A DNA stretch of 64,000 nucleotides from Allobranchiibius huperziae (GCF_013410455.1 NZ_JACCFW010000001.1:62001-126000), one strand, 5' to 3'; positions 17,520 to 26,700 are shown, numbered from the stretch's first letter. Numbers and translations: made by a program. Notes: generated by a model not told the origin, from the sequence alone.

Positions 17520-18503
17520 TCAGTGGATGGCGGTCTCGTGGGCCGCGTGGGTCGGCGGCTCCAGCTGCAGGCTGGAGTGCCCGATGTCGAAGTGCTCGTG
17601 CAGGCAGGCCTGCAGCGCGTCCAGCAGCTGCGGCGCGTGGGAGTCCGCGAAGCATCCCTCATCGACCACGACGTGCGCCGACAGGGCGTGGTCGTCGGAG
17701 GTGACCGTCCAGACGTGCAGGTCGTGCACGTCGCGGACGTGGTCGACGCGCAGCAGGTGCTCCCGGATGTCCGAGATCCGCACGCCGGGCGGTGCTGCCT
17801 CCAGCAGGATCCGGCTGCTCTGCCGCGCGAGGGTCAGCCCCGACCGGAACATCAGCACCACCAGGACGAGCGATGCGACGGCGTCGGCGCGTTGCCATCC
17901 GGTCGCGAGGATCACCACGGCCGCCGCCGCGGTGGCGAGGAAGCCGAACAGGTCGGTGAGGATGTGCTGGTAGGCGCCCTCGACGTTGAGACTCGACCGG
18001 TCGGCCCGGGCCACCGCCCACGCGACGACGATGTTGACGCCGATGCCGACGAGCGCGGTGATCAGCACGGGCGCGGCGTCGACGTGCGGCGGGTGCACGA
18101 GGCGCCGTACCGCCTCGATCAGGACGATCAGGCCGACCACCAGCAGCGTCGCGGCATTCCCGGCCGCCGAGAGGATCTCGGCGCGCTTCCAGCCGTACGT
18201 CATGGCGCCGCGCGCGGGACGAGCCGCCAGCCGGATCGCCCAGAGCGCCACCGCGAGGGACCCGACATCCGTCAGCAGGTGCCCCGCGTCGGAGAGCAGT
18301 GCCAGAGAGCGGGCGAGGAGCGCGACGACGACCTCGGCCACGAGGTACGCGGTGAGCAGACCGAGCCCCAGCCACAGCCATCGGACGTTCGCGCCGGGCC
18401 GTACGCCGTGACTGTGCGCGTGCCGCTCGGGCACGGCGGACGCGGCATCGCACACCGGCGTGATGTCCGGTCCGGAGCAGGAGTCCCGCAGGTCGTCGCT
18501 CAT
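17520..18503 (-). CDS. Cation diffusion facilitator, CzcD-like
   Basis: The 327-residue protein has six membrane segments and the two metal-site signatures of zinc-type CDF exporters: LLSDAGHLLTD in helix 2 and AYQHILTD in helix 5. An N-terminal His-containing stretch (ERHAHSHG) and a C-terminal cytoplasmic ferredoxin-like domain (VRDVHDLHVWTVTSDDHALSAHVVVDE) complete the family pattern. It should export Zn2+ (perhaps Cd2+ or Co2+) in exchange for protons. No metal-responsive regulator is adjacent. Confidence 0.92.
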   Translation of the reverse strand: MSDDLRDSCSGPDITPVCDAASAVPERHAHSHGVRPGANVRWLWLGLGLLTAYLVAEVVVALLARSLALLSDAGHLLTDVGSLAVALWAIRLAARPARGAMTYGWKRAEILSAAGNAATLLVVGLIVLIEAVRRLVHPPHVDAAPVLITALVGIGVNIVVAWAVARADRSSLNVEGAYQHILTDLFGFLATAAAAVVILATGWQRADAVASLVLVVLMFRSGLTLARQSSRILLEAAPPGVRISDIREHLLRVDHVRDVHDLHVWTVTSDDHALSAHVVVDEGCFADSHAPQLLDALQACLHEHFDIGHSSLQLEPPTHAAHETAIH

Positions 18504-18564
18504 TGCGCCGATCGTATGCCGGGGGCCGCGGTGGCCCGAGGGGGAGCCGAGCCCTCCCCCGGCG

Positions 18565-20235
18565 TCAGGAGGTGACCAGGTCGTCCATCGGGTCGTGCTC
18601 GCGGTCCGCCTCGACAGCGGCCACGATCTCCTCCTTGGGCAGCGCCAGGGAGATGGCCCAGTAGAAGATGACCAGGGAGAACGCGACGACCACGATCAGG
18701 TCGATCCACTCGGGCAGGTAGTTCTTCGCGCCGGACCCGTAGCGGCCCGCGTAGTTGATGATGCAGAGGCCGATCAGCCAGGGCCCGATCCACGCGGCGT
18801 TGCGCAGGTAGCGGCTCTGCTCGGAGCCGATGATCGACGAGCCGTACGCGAAGAGACCGAAGCCGACGATCATCGCGGCGGTCAGCTTCCACGTGGACTC
18901 GAAACCACCCCAGTAGATGATGAGGTTGGCGAAGCAGAACGACGCCGGCAGCAGCACCTTCGGCACCGGGGCGGAATAGGTGCGCTCGCGATCGCCGTCG
19001 TGTCTGTGCAGCGACGCCAGCGCGACGGGCGCGAACGCGTACATGATCGCGGTGGCGTCGGTGACGATCGACACGAGCGCCGCCCAGCTCTTGAACGGGC
19101 CGAAACCGAGGATGCCCACGATCGCGGCCAGGATGATCGACGCGACCGGCACACCCCGCGAGTTCGTGCGGGCGAGTATCTGCGGCAGTTCACGCTCCTG
19201 TCCGAGGGCGTACGACAGTCGGGAGGACGTGCCGACGTAGACGATGCCGGTGCCCGATGGCGAGATGACGGCGTCGATGACGAGCACTGCGCCCAGCCAG
19301 GTGAGGCCCAGCGAGATGGCCAGGGTGTACCAGGCGCCGAAGTCGCCGCCGGTGCCGGCGTGCCCGAGCGGGTTGGACCAGTTCGACGTGACGTTGCTCG
19401 GCTTGACGCCGAGGATGAAGACCAGCTGCAGGAGGGAGTAGAGCAGCGCTCCGATGCCCATCGCGACGAGGACGGCGCGTGAGATGTCCTTGCGTGGGTT
19501 GCGCGCCTCACCGGCGAGTTGGACGGCCTGTTCGAAGCCCTGCAGGGCGAAGACCACCCCACCGGGAAGTGCCGCGAACACGCCGTGCGCGCCGAACGGC
19601 ATGAAGCCGCCCCCGCTGGTCATGTTGCCGGTGTGGAAGGAACTGGCGGCGATGACCCCGATGCACAGCAGGGGGACCGCGGTCTTCCAGACGACGACGA
19701 GGGAGTTGCTCTCGGACATGAACTTCGCACCCGCGAGGTTCATGCCGGTGAACAGGATCATCAGGATGACGGCGATGACCAGTCCCTGATTGTTCAGCAG
19801 GCCCTTGTTGGCGCCGGTGCTGTGGATCAGCGGGAAGTGCTTGTGGATCGCGCTCACGGCATCGATGTAGGTCAGGGCGGCCAGCACCTCGATCGGCGCG
19901 ATGAAGACTGCCTGCAGCCACGACGCCCAGCCGGAGACGAAACCGGCGACGACGCCGTGCGAGTAGTAGGCGAACCGGCCCGATCCGCCGGCGACGGGGT
20001 AGGTCGCGCCGAGCTCGGCGTAGACGAGCGCCAGGCAGGCGAGCATCGCGGCCGCGAGGATCCAGGAGAGGATCGATGCCGGGCCGGCGATGGTCGAGGC
20101 GTTCGCGGCGCTCAGCAGCCAACCGGACCCGATGATGGACCCGAGGGAGACGAACATCAGGCCGTAGAAACCGACGCTGCGCTGCAGCTGACCCGCACGG
20201 GCATCGGTGTCCGGCTTGGAAGGTGCTGTGGTCAT
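18565..20235 (-). CDS. APC-superfamily amino-acid permease
   Basis: The 556-residue protein has about twelve or thirteen membrane segments. The helix 1 signature SLGSIIGSGWLLSAANAS, with its unwound GSG, and ELGATYPVAGGSGRFAYYSHG in helices 2-3 are typical of amino acid-polyamine-organocation carriers. The C-terminus is an acidic cytoplasmic tail. The substrate is not predictable; aromatic and aspartate carriers are in related groups. It has its own leader of about 260 bases shared with the divergent feo operon and lies 61 bases ahead of the cation exporter gene on the same strand, so read-through is possible. Confidence 0.88.
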   Translation of the reverse strand: MTTAPSKPDTDARAGQLQRSVGFYGLMFVSLGSIIGSGWLLSAANASTIAGPASILSWILAAAMLACLALVYAELGATYPVAGGSGRFAYYSHGVVAGFVSGWASWLQAVFIAPIEVLAALTYIDAVSAIHKHFPLIHSTGANKGLLNNQGLVIAVILMILFTGMNLAGAKFMSESNSLVVVWKTAVPLLCIGVIAASSFHTGNMTSGGGFMPFGAHGVFAALPGGVVFALQGFEQAVQLAGEARNPRKDISRAVLVAMGIGALLYSLLQLVFILGVKPSNVTSNWSNPLGHAGTGGDFGAWYTLAISLGLTWLGAVLVIDAVISPSGTGIVYVGTSSRLSYALGQERELPQILARTNSRGVPVASIILAAIVGILGFGPFKSWAALVSIVTDATAIMYAFAPVALASLHRHDGDRERTYSAPVPKVLLPASFCFANLIIYWGGFESTWKLTAAMIVGFGLFAYGSSIIGSEQSRYLRNAAWIGPWLIGLCIINYAGRYGSGAKNYLPEWIDLIVVVAFSLVIFYWAISLALPKEEIVAAVEADREHDPMDDLVTS

Positions 20236-20427
20236 CGGGCGATCCCTTCTCGACTGGTGCGAGGGCGCCCACGAAACGCGGAGATCCCGGTTTCAACAGG
20301 CCTCAAACTGGCAGCTTGGCACCGGTCGGCGCATCGTGCAGCGTGTTGAGTTTTGCTGGGAATCAGCTGGATGTGACGGCTGTAGATGGGTACTTTCGCG
20401 TATCGAACGGATCGCATGGGCACCGAG

Positions 20428-20457
20428 TTGACGTGGGGGACGCAGGTGCGGTTAGCC
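20428..20457 (+). promoter_or_regulatory. Candidate feo promoter
   Basis: TTGACG at 20428-20433 is a good -35. An 18-base spacer leads to TTAGCC at 20452, a poor -10 that lies inside the IdeR-type box, an arrangement expected for iron repression. The -10 assignment is uncertain. Confidence 0.35.
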
Positions 20458-20470
20458 TTGGCTAACTTAG
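20452..20470 (+). promoter_or_regulatory. IdeR/DtxR-type iron box
   Basis: TTAGCCTTGGCTAACTTAG agrees with the consensus TTAGGTTAGSCTAACCTAA at 14 of 19 positions, including an intact GGCTAAC. It lies 29 bases before the feoA start, so Fe2+-bound repressor would block the promoter. Confidence 0.65.
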
Positions 20471-20499
20471 GCGCACCTCACAGCCCGAAGGGACCGATC

Positions 20500-20820
20500 G
20501 TGTCACTGACGTCCGTGCTCACCCAGCGCAGCCGACCGCGCTCCGGTGATGTCGTCGACCGTGGCCTGACCGGCTCCGTGCAGCAGGCGACGCTCGCCGA
20601 CGTACGCCCGGGCAGCGACGCGATGGTGCTCGGTTACGACGACGCCGTCGACCCGCGCACGGCCCGTCGCCTGTCCGACCTGGGCTTCGCCCCCGGTGAG
20701 GCCGTGACCGTCGTACGACGCGCGCCGATGCGCGACCCGATCGTCTTCCGGGTCGCCGACTACGAGATCGCCCTACGCGCCCGGCAGGCCGCCGGGATCC
20801 TGGTGGGCCCGCTCGCGTGA
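20500..20820 (+). CDS. feoA: FeoA-like ferrous iron transport protein
   Basis: This 106-residue protein contains a small SH3-like FeoA domain (about residues 35-105): [21 protein letters not shown], then DPIVFRVADYEIALRARQAAGI. FeoA proteins support transport by FeoB at the membrane. The start is GTG 20500, preceded by GAAGGGA at seven bases. An upstream ATG at 20386 in frame is rejected because it would place the iron box and promoter inside the gene. The gene overlaps feoB by four bases (GTGA). Confidence 0.9.
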   Translation: MSLTSVLTQRSRPRSGDVVDRGLTGSVQQATLADVRPGSDAMVLGYDDAVDPRTARRLSDLGFAPGEAVTVVRRAPMRDPIVFRVADYEIALRARQAAGILVGPLA

Positions 20821-22760
20821 GCGGGCACCACGGCGCGGCGTCCACGGCGACGTCGGTCGCCACGGGATTGCACGTCGCGCTCGTCGGCAGCCCCAACTGC
20901 GGCAAGAGCACGCTCTTCAACGCCCTGACCGGGCTGCGGGTCAAGACCGGCAACTATCCGGGCGTCACGGTCGCGCGGTACGAGGGGATCGCCCGCGTGG
21001 ACGGCCACGACGTGGTCGTGGAGGACCTGCCGGGCACCTACAGCCTGGACCCGATCAGCCCCGACGAGCAGGTCGTGCACGAGGTGCTCGACGTCGATTC
21101 CGGCACCCTCCAGACGCCGGACGCCGTGCTCATGCTGCTCGACGCGACCACGCTGCGCCGCTCGCTCGGCCTGCTCGCGCAGGTGCTGGCGCGCGGGCTG
21201 CCCACCTGTGTGGTGCTCACGTTCCAGGACGAACTGGCCCGGCGCGGCGGCGGTCTGGATCTGGCGCGCTTCGAGCGAGCGGTCGGGGTCCGCGTCGTCG
21301 CCGTCACCAGCGGTTCCCGCGACGACCTCGGCGCTCTGAAGCACACGCTCACCGACGTCGACTCCTGGTCGCGGCCGGTCTTCCCGCCGCCCTCCGAGGG
21401 TGAGGCCGCGCGCGGGTGGGTCAGCTCGGTGCTGGACAGCGCGGCGTACCGCAGCCCCGACGTCGACGCGCGCACCGAACGCATCGACAAGGTGCTCCTG
21501 CACCCGTTGTGGGGATCGCTGATCTTCCTGGCCACGATGTTCGCGTTCTTCCAGATCATCTTCACGGTGGCGGCGCCACTGCAGGACGCCGTCCAGCACG
21601 CGTTCGACCAGCTGGGGGTGCTGGTCACCGACCACGTCGGCAACCAGTGGGTCTCCAGCTTCCTGTCCCAGGCGATCATCGGCGGCGTGGGCGGGGTGCT
21701 CGTCTTCCTGCCGCAGATCGCGCTGCTCTTCCTGCTCATCTCCCTTCTGGAGGGCAGCGGATACCTCTCCCGCGCCGCGTTCCTGATGGACCGGCTGATG
21801 GCCCGGGCGGGGCTCGAGGGACGCGCGTTCGTGGCGCTGCTGTCGTCGATGGCGTGCGCCATCCCCGGGATCATGGCCACCCGCTCGCTGCCGTCGGCCA
21901 AGGACCGGCTCGCCACCATGATGGGCGCGCCGCTGATGACGTGTTCGGCGCGGCTGCCCGTCTACATCCTGCTGGTGGGGCTGCTCGTGCCGTCGTCGGC
22001 CAGCATCGGGCCGGTCGGCGCGCAGGGCACCGTGATGTTCCTGCTGTACGCCGGCGGCGCGGTGTCCGCGATGGCCACCGCGTGGTTCTTCAAGCGGATC
22101 ACCGGCAAGCACGGACCGGTCCTGCCGTTCTACATGGAGATGCCGACCTACAAGCTGCCGCGGGCGCGCAGCGTGCTGGTCACCGTCTGGGACTCCTGCA
22201 AGGGCTTCCTGTCCAAGGTCGGCCGCATCATCCTGGTCGTCACCATCGTGATGTGGGCGCTGCTGAACCTTCCGGGTCGCGACGCCGGTGAGCTGCGCAG
22301 CGCGGGGGTGAACCCGGCCGACAAGACCGCGTCCTCGTCGTACGTGCTCGACCACAGCCTCGCCTCCCACCTCGGCAAGGCCGTGGAGCCGGTGTTCGCA
22401 CCGTTGGGCTTCGACTGGCGCATCAACATCGGGGTGCTGGCCTCGCTGTCCGCGCGTGAGACCTTCGTATCGACCCTCGGCCAGGTCGCCGCTGCGGACA
22501 ACCCCGACCATCCTCGGGACGCGCTCAAGGCGATGAAGTTCCAGGACGGTCCGCACCAGGGTCAGCGGCTCTTCACCGCCGGCACGATCGCGGCGCTTCT
22601 GGCGTTCTTCATGTACGCGCTGCAGTGCATGTCCACGATCGGCATGATGCGCCGCGAGACCGGCGGCTGGAAGTGGCCGGGCATCGCGTTCGGCTACATG
22701 TTCGTGCTCGCCTGGGGTGCGGCGTTCCTCGCCCATGCCGTTGTGGGGTGGCTGGTATGA
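20817..22760 (+). CDS. feoB: Ferrous iron transporter FeoB
   Basis: The 647-residue protein has an N-terminal GTPase domain with G1 GSPNCGKST (residues 24-32) and G3 DLPG (EDLPGTYSLDPISPDE), followed by a membrane domain with two Gate motifs (GYLSRAAFLMDRLM and the ASLSARETFVSTLGQ segment). It is the pore for Fe2+ uptake. It starts at GTG 20817 overlapping feoA and overlaps the next gene through ATGA. It is shorter than the E. coli protein but normal for actinobacteria. Confidence 0.96.
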   Translation: MSGHHGAASTATSVATGLHVALVGSPNCGKSTLFNALTGLRVKTGNYPGVTVARYEGIARVDGHDVVVEDLPGTYSLDPISPDEQVVHEVLDVDSGTLQTPDAVLMLLDATTLRRSLGLLAQVLARGLPTCVVLTFQDELARRGGGLDLARFERAVGVRVVAVTSGSRDDLGALKHTLTDVDSWSRPVFPPPSEGEAARGWVSSVLDSAAYRSPDVDARTERIDKVLLHPLWGSLIFLATMFAFFQIIFTVAAPLQDAVQHAFDQLGVLVTDHVGNQWVSSFLSQAIIGGVGGVLVFLPQIALLFLLISLLEGSGYLSRAAFLMDRLMARAGLEGRAFVALLSSMACAIPGIMATRSLPSAKDRLATMMGAPLMTCSARLPVYILLVGLLVPSSASIGPVGAQGTVMFLLYAGGAVSAMATAWFFKRITGKHGPVLPFYMEMPTYKLPRARSVLVTVWDSCKGFLSKVGRIILVVTIVMWALLNLPGRDAGELRSAGVNPADKTASSSYVLDHSLASHLGKAVEPVFAPLGFDWRINIGVLASLSARETFVSTLGQVAAADNPDHPRDALKAMKFQDGPHQGQRLFTAGTIAALLAFFMYALQCMSTIGMMRRETGGWKWPGIAFGYMFVLAWGAAFLAHAVVGWLV

Positions 22761-23335
22761 GCGCCGTCCCGCTGCACGCCGAGGCCACCGCCGACCCGCA
22801 GACCGTGCACTGGGTGGTGCCGTCGGGCAGCGTGCAGGTGCTCGGCGAGGTCGTCGCAGCACCGGGTGACTTCGGAGGACTGCTGGCCGACGGCACGCTG
22901 CGCACCGTGACCGTGCGCGCGACCGGCATCGACATCGTCCTGGCCGACGGGTGCGCCTGGCGCGAGTACGGCGCGCGGGTGGGCGCCTCTCTGGCGCAGG
23001 CGCTGCTGGAGCCGGCGGGATGGCGTGCGCAGTGGGAGGTCGGTGCCGACGACGAGCTGCGGGCCGCCGTGGACGAAGTGCTCGAGGGGCCCGCGGGCGA
23101 CTACATCCGCTCGCACGGTGGCCACGCCGAGGTGATGTCCGCCCACGACGGTCGGGTGGAGTTGCGCTTGAGCGGCACCTGCTCGCACTGCCCGGCCGCC
23201 GGCATCACGCTGCACGAGCGCCTGGAGGGCGAGATCCGCGCGCTTGCACCGGGATTGCGCGAGCTGACGGCCCACGAGACGCCGGGCGCCCGTGAGCGGG
23301 TGCTCCTGAGCATCGGGCGCCGACGCGCGGGCTGA
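22757..23335 (+). CDS. NifU/Nfu-like iron-sulphur scaffold protein in the feo operon
   Basis: The 192-residue protein has a C-terminal NifU-type domain (about residues 95-165) with the CxxC motif in GTCSHCPAAGITLHERLEGEI, which binds a 4Fe-4S cluster between two subunits in known scaffolds. The N-terminal part (TLRTVTVRATGIDIVLADGCAWREYGARVGASLAQAL) resembles an Nfu N-domain. The ATG overlaps the feoB stop (ATGA), so the protein is translationally coupled to the transporter and under the same iron box. It occupies the place where enteric bacteria encode FeoC. It could receive imported iron or act as a cluster-based sensor; both are inference. Confidence 0.8.
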   Translation: MSAVPLHAEATADPQTVHWVVPSGSVQVLGEVVAAPGDFGGLLADGTLRTVTVRATGIDIVLADGCAWREYGARVGASLAQALLEPAGWRAQWEVGADDELRAAVDEVLEGPAGDYIRSHGGHAEVMSAHDGRVELRLSGTCSHCPAAGITLHERLEGEIRALAPGLRELTAHETPGARERVLLSIGRRRAG

Positions 23336-23437
23336 AAGGCACAGTCGATACACCCGTCTCAGGCTCTCTAACATTCGCCTGAGAATTGCCGAGACAACGG
23401 AATCCACCAGTCCCCGACGGCTTGTTACAGTCCACCG

Positions 23438-24916
23438 GTGAGCCTGGACAGCACCGAGATATCGCACCTTCTCGCGGCGGCGGTGCCGCAGCTGACGGGC
23501 CCGGTGCAGGCGGTCACCAACGACTCGCGAGCGGTCGCCCCCGGCACCGCGTACGTCGCGATCAAGGGCTTCACCAGCGACGGCGCCGACTACGCGCAGC
23601 AGGCCGTGGGCGCCGGTGCCGTGCTCGTCGTCGCCGAGCACGACATCCCGGGAGTCCCCACCGCGGTGGTCCCGGACGCGCGGATCGCGCTCGCGGCCCT
23701 CGCCGCCGAGCTGGCCGGCCACCCCTCGCGCGACCTCACCGTCTACGGCATCACCGGCACGAACGGCAAGACCACCACCTCCTACGTGCTGCACTCGATC
23801 CTGACCGCGGCGTACGGCGAGCGGGCCACCGGGCTGCTGACCACCGCCGAGATCGTCGTCGGCACCCATCGGGAGGCGGCGGTGCGCACCACGGGGGAGG
23901 CGCCCGTCGTCCAGGGCAACCTGGCGCGGATGCGCGACAGCGGCGTGACCCACGTCGTCCTCGAGACCAGCTCGCACGGCATCCACCTGCATCGGGTCGA
24001 CGGGACCCGTTACGCCGCAGCGCTCTTCACCAACCTCACCCGCGACCACCTCGACCTGCACGGCGACATGGAGTCGTACTACCGGGTCAAGCGGACTCTC
24101 TTCGAGTGGACCTCGGGGCCCAAGCTCGCCAACGGTGACGACGAATACGGCGCGCGGTTGGCCCGGGACATCCCCGGCACGCTGCTCTTCGGCACCTCGG
24201 CGCAGGCGGACTACCGGATCGAGGACCAGCGCGTCGACGGTCTGCACACCGTCTTCCGGCTGAGCCGGCCCGGCGGCGCACACCTCACGCTCACCACGCC
24301 GCTGCTCGGCGACTACAACGTCCACAACGTCGCCGGCGCCGCCGCCATCGCGCTCGAGACGGGGATGGACGACAGCACGCTCGTCCGTGCGATCCGCGAG
24401 ATGAAGCAGGTTCCGGGCCGATTCGAGCGGATATCGGCCGCAGTCGACCTGGGCTTCGAGGTCATCGTCGACTACGCGCACACCGACGTCGGTCTGCGTG
24501 AGGTGCTACAGGTGGCCCGCGGCGTCGCGGACGCCGCGGGCGGCCGGCTGATCTGCGTCTACGGCGCGGCGGGCGACCGCGACAAGGCGAAGCGGCCGTT
24601 GATGGGCGAGGTGGCCTCCCAGCTCGCCGACGTCGGCATCGTCACGACCGACGACGCGTACACCGAGTCACCCGCTCAGATCGCGCAGCAGGTCCTCGAC
24701 GGTGCGGACGCAGCTCGGACGACGATCGAGCTGGACCGGCGTACCGCGATCGACGCGGCCCTTCGTCTCGCCCGACCCGGCGACGTGGTCGTCGTGGCGG
24801 GCAAGGGCCATGAGCGGGTGCAGCACCTGCCGACCGGTGACGTCGACTTCCACGACGCGACCGTGGTGCGCGAGCTGCTCGTGCCGATCGCGCAGGACGC
24901 CGCGCACCTCACCTGA
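23438..24916 (+). CDS. Mur ligase family protein, MurE-like
   Basis: The 492-residue protein has the three Mur domains: an N-terminal UDP-binding-like part, a central ATPase with GITGTNGKTTTS (104-115) and ETSSHGIHLHRV, and a C-terminal domain with AGDRDKAKRP. It matches MurE (UDP-MurNAc-tripeptide synthetase) in order and length. The amino-acid selecting motif, DNPR in diaminopimelate enzymes, is replaced by DDAYTESP at residues 405-412, so diaminopimelate is unlikely. No other cell-wall gene is near, which suggests either a lysine-type enzyme outside the dcw cluster or a paralogue with another role. It starts at GTG 23438. Confidence 0.82.
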   Translation: MSLDSTEISHLLAAAVPQLTGPVQAVTNDSRAVAPGTAYVAIKGFTSDGADYAQQAVGAGAVLVVAEHDIPGVPTAVVPDARIALAALAAELAGHPSRDLTVYGITGTNGKTTTSYVLHSILTAAYGERATGLLTTAEIVVGTHREAAVRTTGEAPVVQGNLARMRDSGVTHVVLETSSHGIHLHRVDGTRYAAALFTNLTRDHLDLHGDMESYYRVKRTLFEWTSGPKLANGDDEYGARLARDIPGTLLFGTSAQADYRIEDQRVDGLHTVFRLSRPGGAHLTLTTPLLGDYNVHNVAGAAAIALETGMDDSTLVRAIREMKQVPGRFERISAAVDLGFEVIVDYAHTDVGLREVLQVARGVADAAGGRLICVYGAAGDRDKAKRPLMGEVASQLADVGIVTTDDAYTESPAQIAQQVLDGADAARTTIELDRRTAIDAALRLARPGDVVVVAGKGHERVQHLPTGDVDFHDATVVRELLVPIAQDAAHLT

Positions 24917-24920
24917 GGCG

Positions 24921-25664
24921 TCACACCGGGTCGGGCTGCGCATCCTCGCGGGCGATCGATCGGTCCACCCCGGACGGCAGGACCCTGGTGCTCACCAGTT
25001 CGCGCGCCACGTCGAGCAGCTTGCGGTTGGAGCGCTGGGAGATCCCGCGCAGGTAGGCGAACGCCTCCTCAGGAAGCACTCCGAGTCGCTCCATCAGGAT
25101 GCCCTCGGCCTGCCCGATCACCGTCCGGTTGATCATCGCCACTCCGCGGTGCTCGATCTCCTCGCCGTCGGCCATCGCGACGGCCAGGTGGGTCGCGAGC
25201 GAGTCGGCTACGACCAGGTCCTCGGCGGTGAAACCGTCGACCCGTTCGGAGTAGAGGTTGAGCGCCCCGTAGGAGCGGTCGTGCGTGTAGAGGAGCAACG
25301 ACAGCAGGGACCGCACCCCCAGCTTCTCGGCGACCTGCGGCCCCCACGTCTCCCACCGCTTGTCGTGCCGCAGGTCGGCGGTGTACATCGTGCGGCTCTG
25401 GCGCACCGTGTCCAGGCACGGACCCTCGCCCAGCTGATCCTGCAGGCGGTCGCCGAGGGCGACGATGTCGTCGGTCGCGGGTCCGGCGGTCAGCGTGCGG
25501 CCGCGCACCAGGGTGATGCCGGCGTGGTCGCAGCCCTCGAGAAGCTCCACCGCGAGGTCGACCCCGCGCTGCATGCGTTCGGCCGTCGTACGCGGGCGTT
25601 GCAGGTCGCGGGCCACCTGGTCCGCTGCTCGGTCCGTGCTGTTGTCGCGAATGCGGTCATCCAT
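24921..25664 (-). CDS. GAF-ANTAR domain antitermination regulator
   Basis: This 247-residue protein has a GAF sensor domain (about residues 35-170, with GEGPCLDTVRQ and SLLSLLLYTHDRSYGALNLYS) and a C-terminal ANTAR domain (VIGQAEGILMERLGVLPEEAFAYLRGISQRSNRKLLDVA). ANTAR domains bind paired RNA hairpins and prevent transcription termination. GGAGG five bases before ATG 25664 fixes the start. Its stop is four bases from that of the converging Mur ligase gene, and the next gene upstream on this strand is a SigB/F-like sigma factor, suggesting a shared stress role. Confidence 0.9.
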   Translation of the reverse strand: MDDRIRDNSTDRAADQVARDLQRPRTTAERMQRGVDLAVELLEGCDHAGITLVRGRTLTAGPATDDIVALGDRLQDQLGEGPCLDTVRQSRTMYTADLRHDKRWETWGPQVAEKLGVRSLLSLLLYTHDRSYGALNLYSERVDGFTAEDLVVADSLATHLAVAMADGEEIEHRGVAMINRTVIGQAEGILMERLGVLPEEAFAYLRGISQRSNRKLLDVARELVSTRVLPSGVDRSIAREDAQPDPV

Positions 25665-25807
25665 GCTGCCTCCAACCGTTCTCCGCACCCGCCTCAGGTG
25701 GGACGCGCGTGTCGGCTCCGGCGTGATCTCGGGCGGGCCTTCCGGTCCCGATCATTCCCCATGACGTGCCCGCGCGTACGACCCCCTCCGGGCGGCAGCC
25801 CCGCCCA

Positions 25808-26623
25808 TCAACCGGCGAGGTGCGGGATCTCGGTGTCGAGCATCGAGCGCAGCCGCTGCAGCGTCGCGGTCAGGAGCCGCGACACCTGCATCTGACTGAT
25901 GCCGAGGTGGTCGCCGATCTCACGCTGGGTGAGGTCCAACTCGAAGCGCAACCGCAGCAGTGCGCGCTCACGGGCCGGGAAGTCGCGCACGATCTCGCGG
26001 ATCGCGATCGAGGACGCCAACCCGTCGGTCTCGTCCTCGGCGGCCAGGTCGAGCCGATCGGCCAGGGTGGCGTCGGGCCGATCGCGCACGGGAGCATCGA
26101 GCGATGCGGGGCGGAAGCAGCCCTCGACCGCCTGAGCGGCGCGCACCACGTCCACCGGCACTCCCATCCGCGCGGCGACGTCCACGACGCCCGGTGCGTG
26201 CACGCCCATCTGCTCCAACTCCCGGTACGTCGTCTGCGTCTCCCGGTAGGTCTCGTGCAGGCCCCGTGGCGGGCGCACCATCCACCCGTGGTCGCGGAAG
26301 TGCCGCTTCAGCTCACCGGTGATGGTCGGGACCGCGAACGCCGAGAAGCTGCGTCCGTCGCCCGGCTCGAACCGGCGTACGGCGAGCACCAGCGCCAGGA
26401 GCGCGACCTGTTGCAGGTCCTGGGTCTCGATGCCGCGACCGGCGTACCTCCGTGCGATGCCGCAGGCGAGCGCGTAGTTGTGGTCGACCGCGCGGGCTCG
26501 AAGTCGGGCGGCTTCGACCTCGTCGGCGGTCTCGCGGGCGCGTTCGAGCAGGGCCCGGGTCCGGCTCTCACGGTCGTCGGGCGGATCGGCGTGGGTGGCG
26601 GCATTGACAGCGGAATCGTTCAC
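25808..26623 (-). CDS. RNA polymerase sigma factor, SigB/SigF-like
   Basis: The 271-residue protein carries sigma region 2 (HNYALACGIARRYAGRGIETQDLQQVALLALVLAVRRFEP, then AFAVPTITGELKRHFRDHGWMVRPPRG), region 3, and region 4 with the helix-turn-helix LTQREIGDHLGISQMQVSRLL. The TITGELKRHFRDHGW segment is typical of the SigB/F/G stress and sporulation group. GTG 26623 is preferred to an upstream start that would add a hydrophobic, Cys-rich leader. Such factors are held by RsbW-type kinases; one is encoded at 27756. A GGGTAT -10-like element upstream may mean autoregulation. Confidence 0.88.
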   Translation of the reverse strand: MNDSAVNAATHADPPDDRESRTRALLERARETADEVEAARLRARAVDHNYALACGIARRYAGRGIETQDLQQVALLALVLAVRRFEPGDGRSFSAFAVPTITGELKRHFRDHGWMVRPPRGLHETYRETQTTYRELEQMGVHAPGVVDVAARMGVPVDVVRAAQAVEGCFRPASLDAPVRDRPDATLADRLDLAAEDETDGLASSIAIREIVRDFPARERALLRLRFELDLTQREIGDHLGISQMQVSRLLTATLQRLRSMLDTEIPHLAG

Positions 26624-26700
26624 GCGACACTTTCGGCAGCACAACGGAAAGGGAAGCGCCAACCACACTGTTTGAGCCGGCTCACTTCGGAGCAAAGCAC

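Noticed and set aside
15245-17662. An 805-codon minus-strand frame antisense to fumC and overlapping the photolyase gene.
   Set aside because: Composition is that of a shadow frame and both sense genes are certain.
20386-20499. A longer feoA starting at ATG 20386.
   Set aside because: It would include the iron box and promoter, while GTG 20500 has a good ribosome site and matches the FeoA start.
20760-22862. A 700-codon minus-strand frame antisense to feoB.
   Set aside because: It mirrors FeoB codons, has no recognisable domain and no ribosome site.
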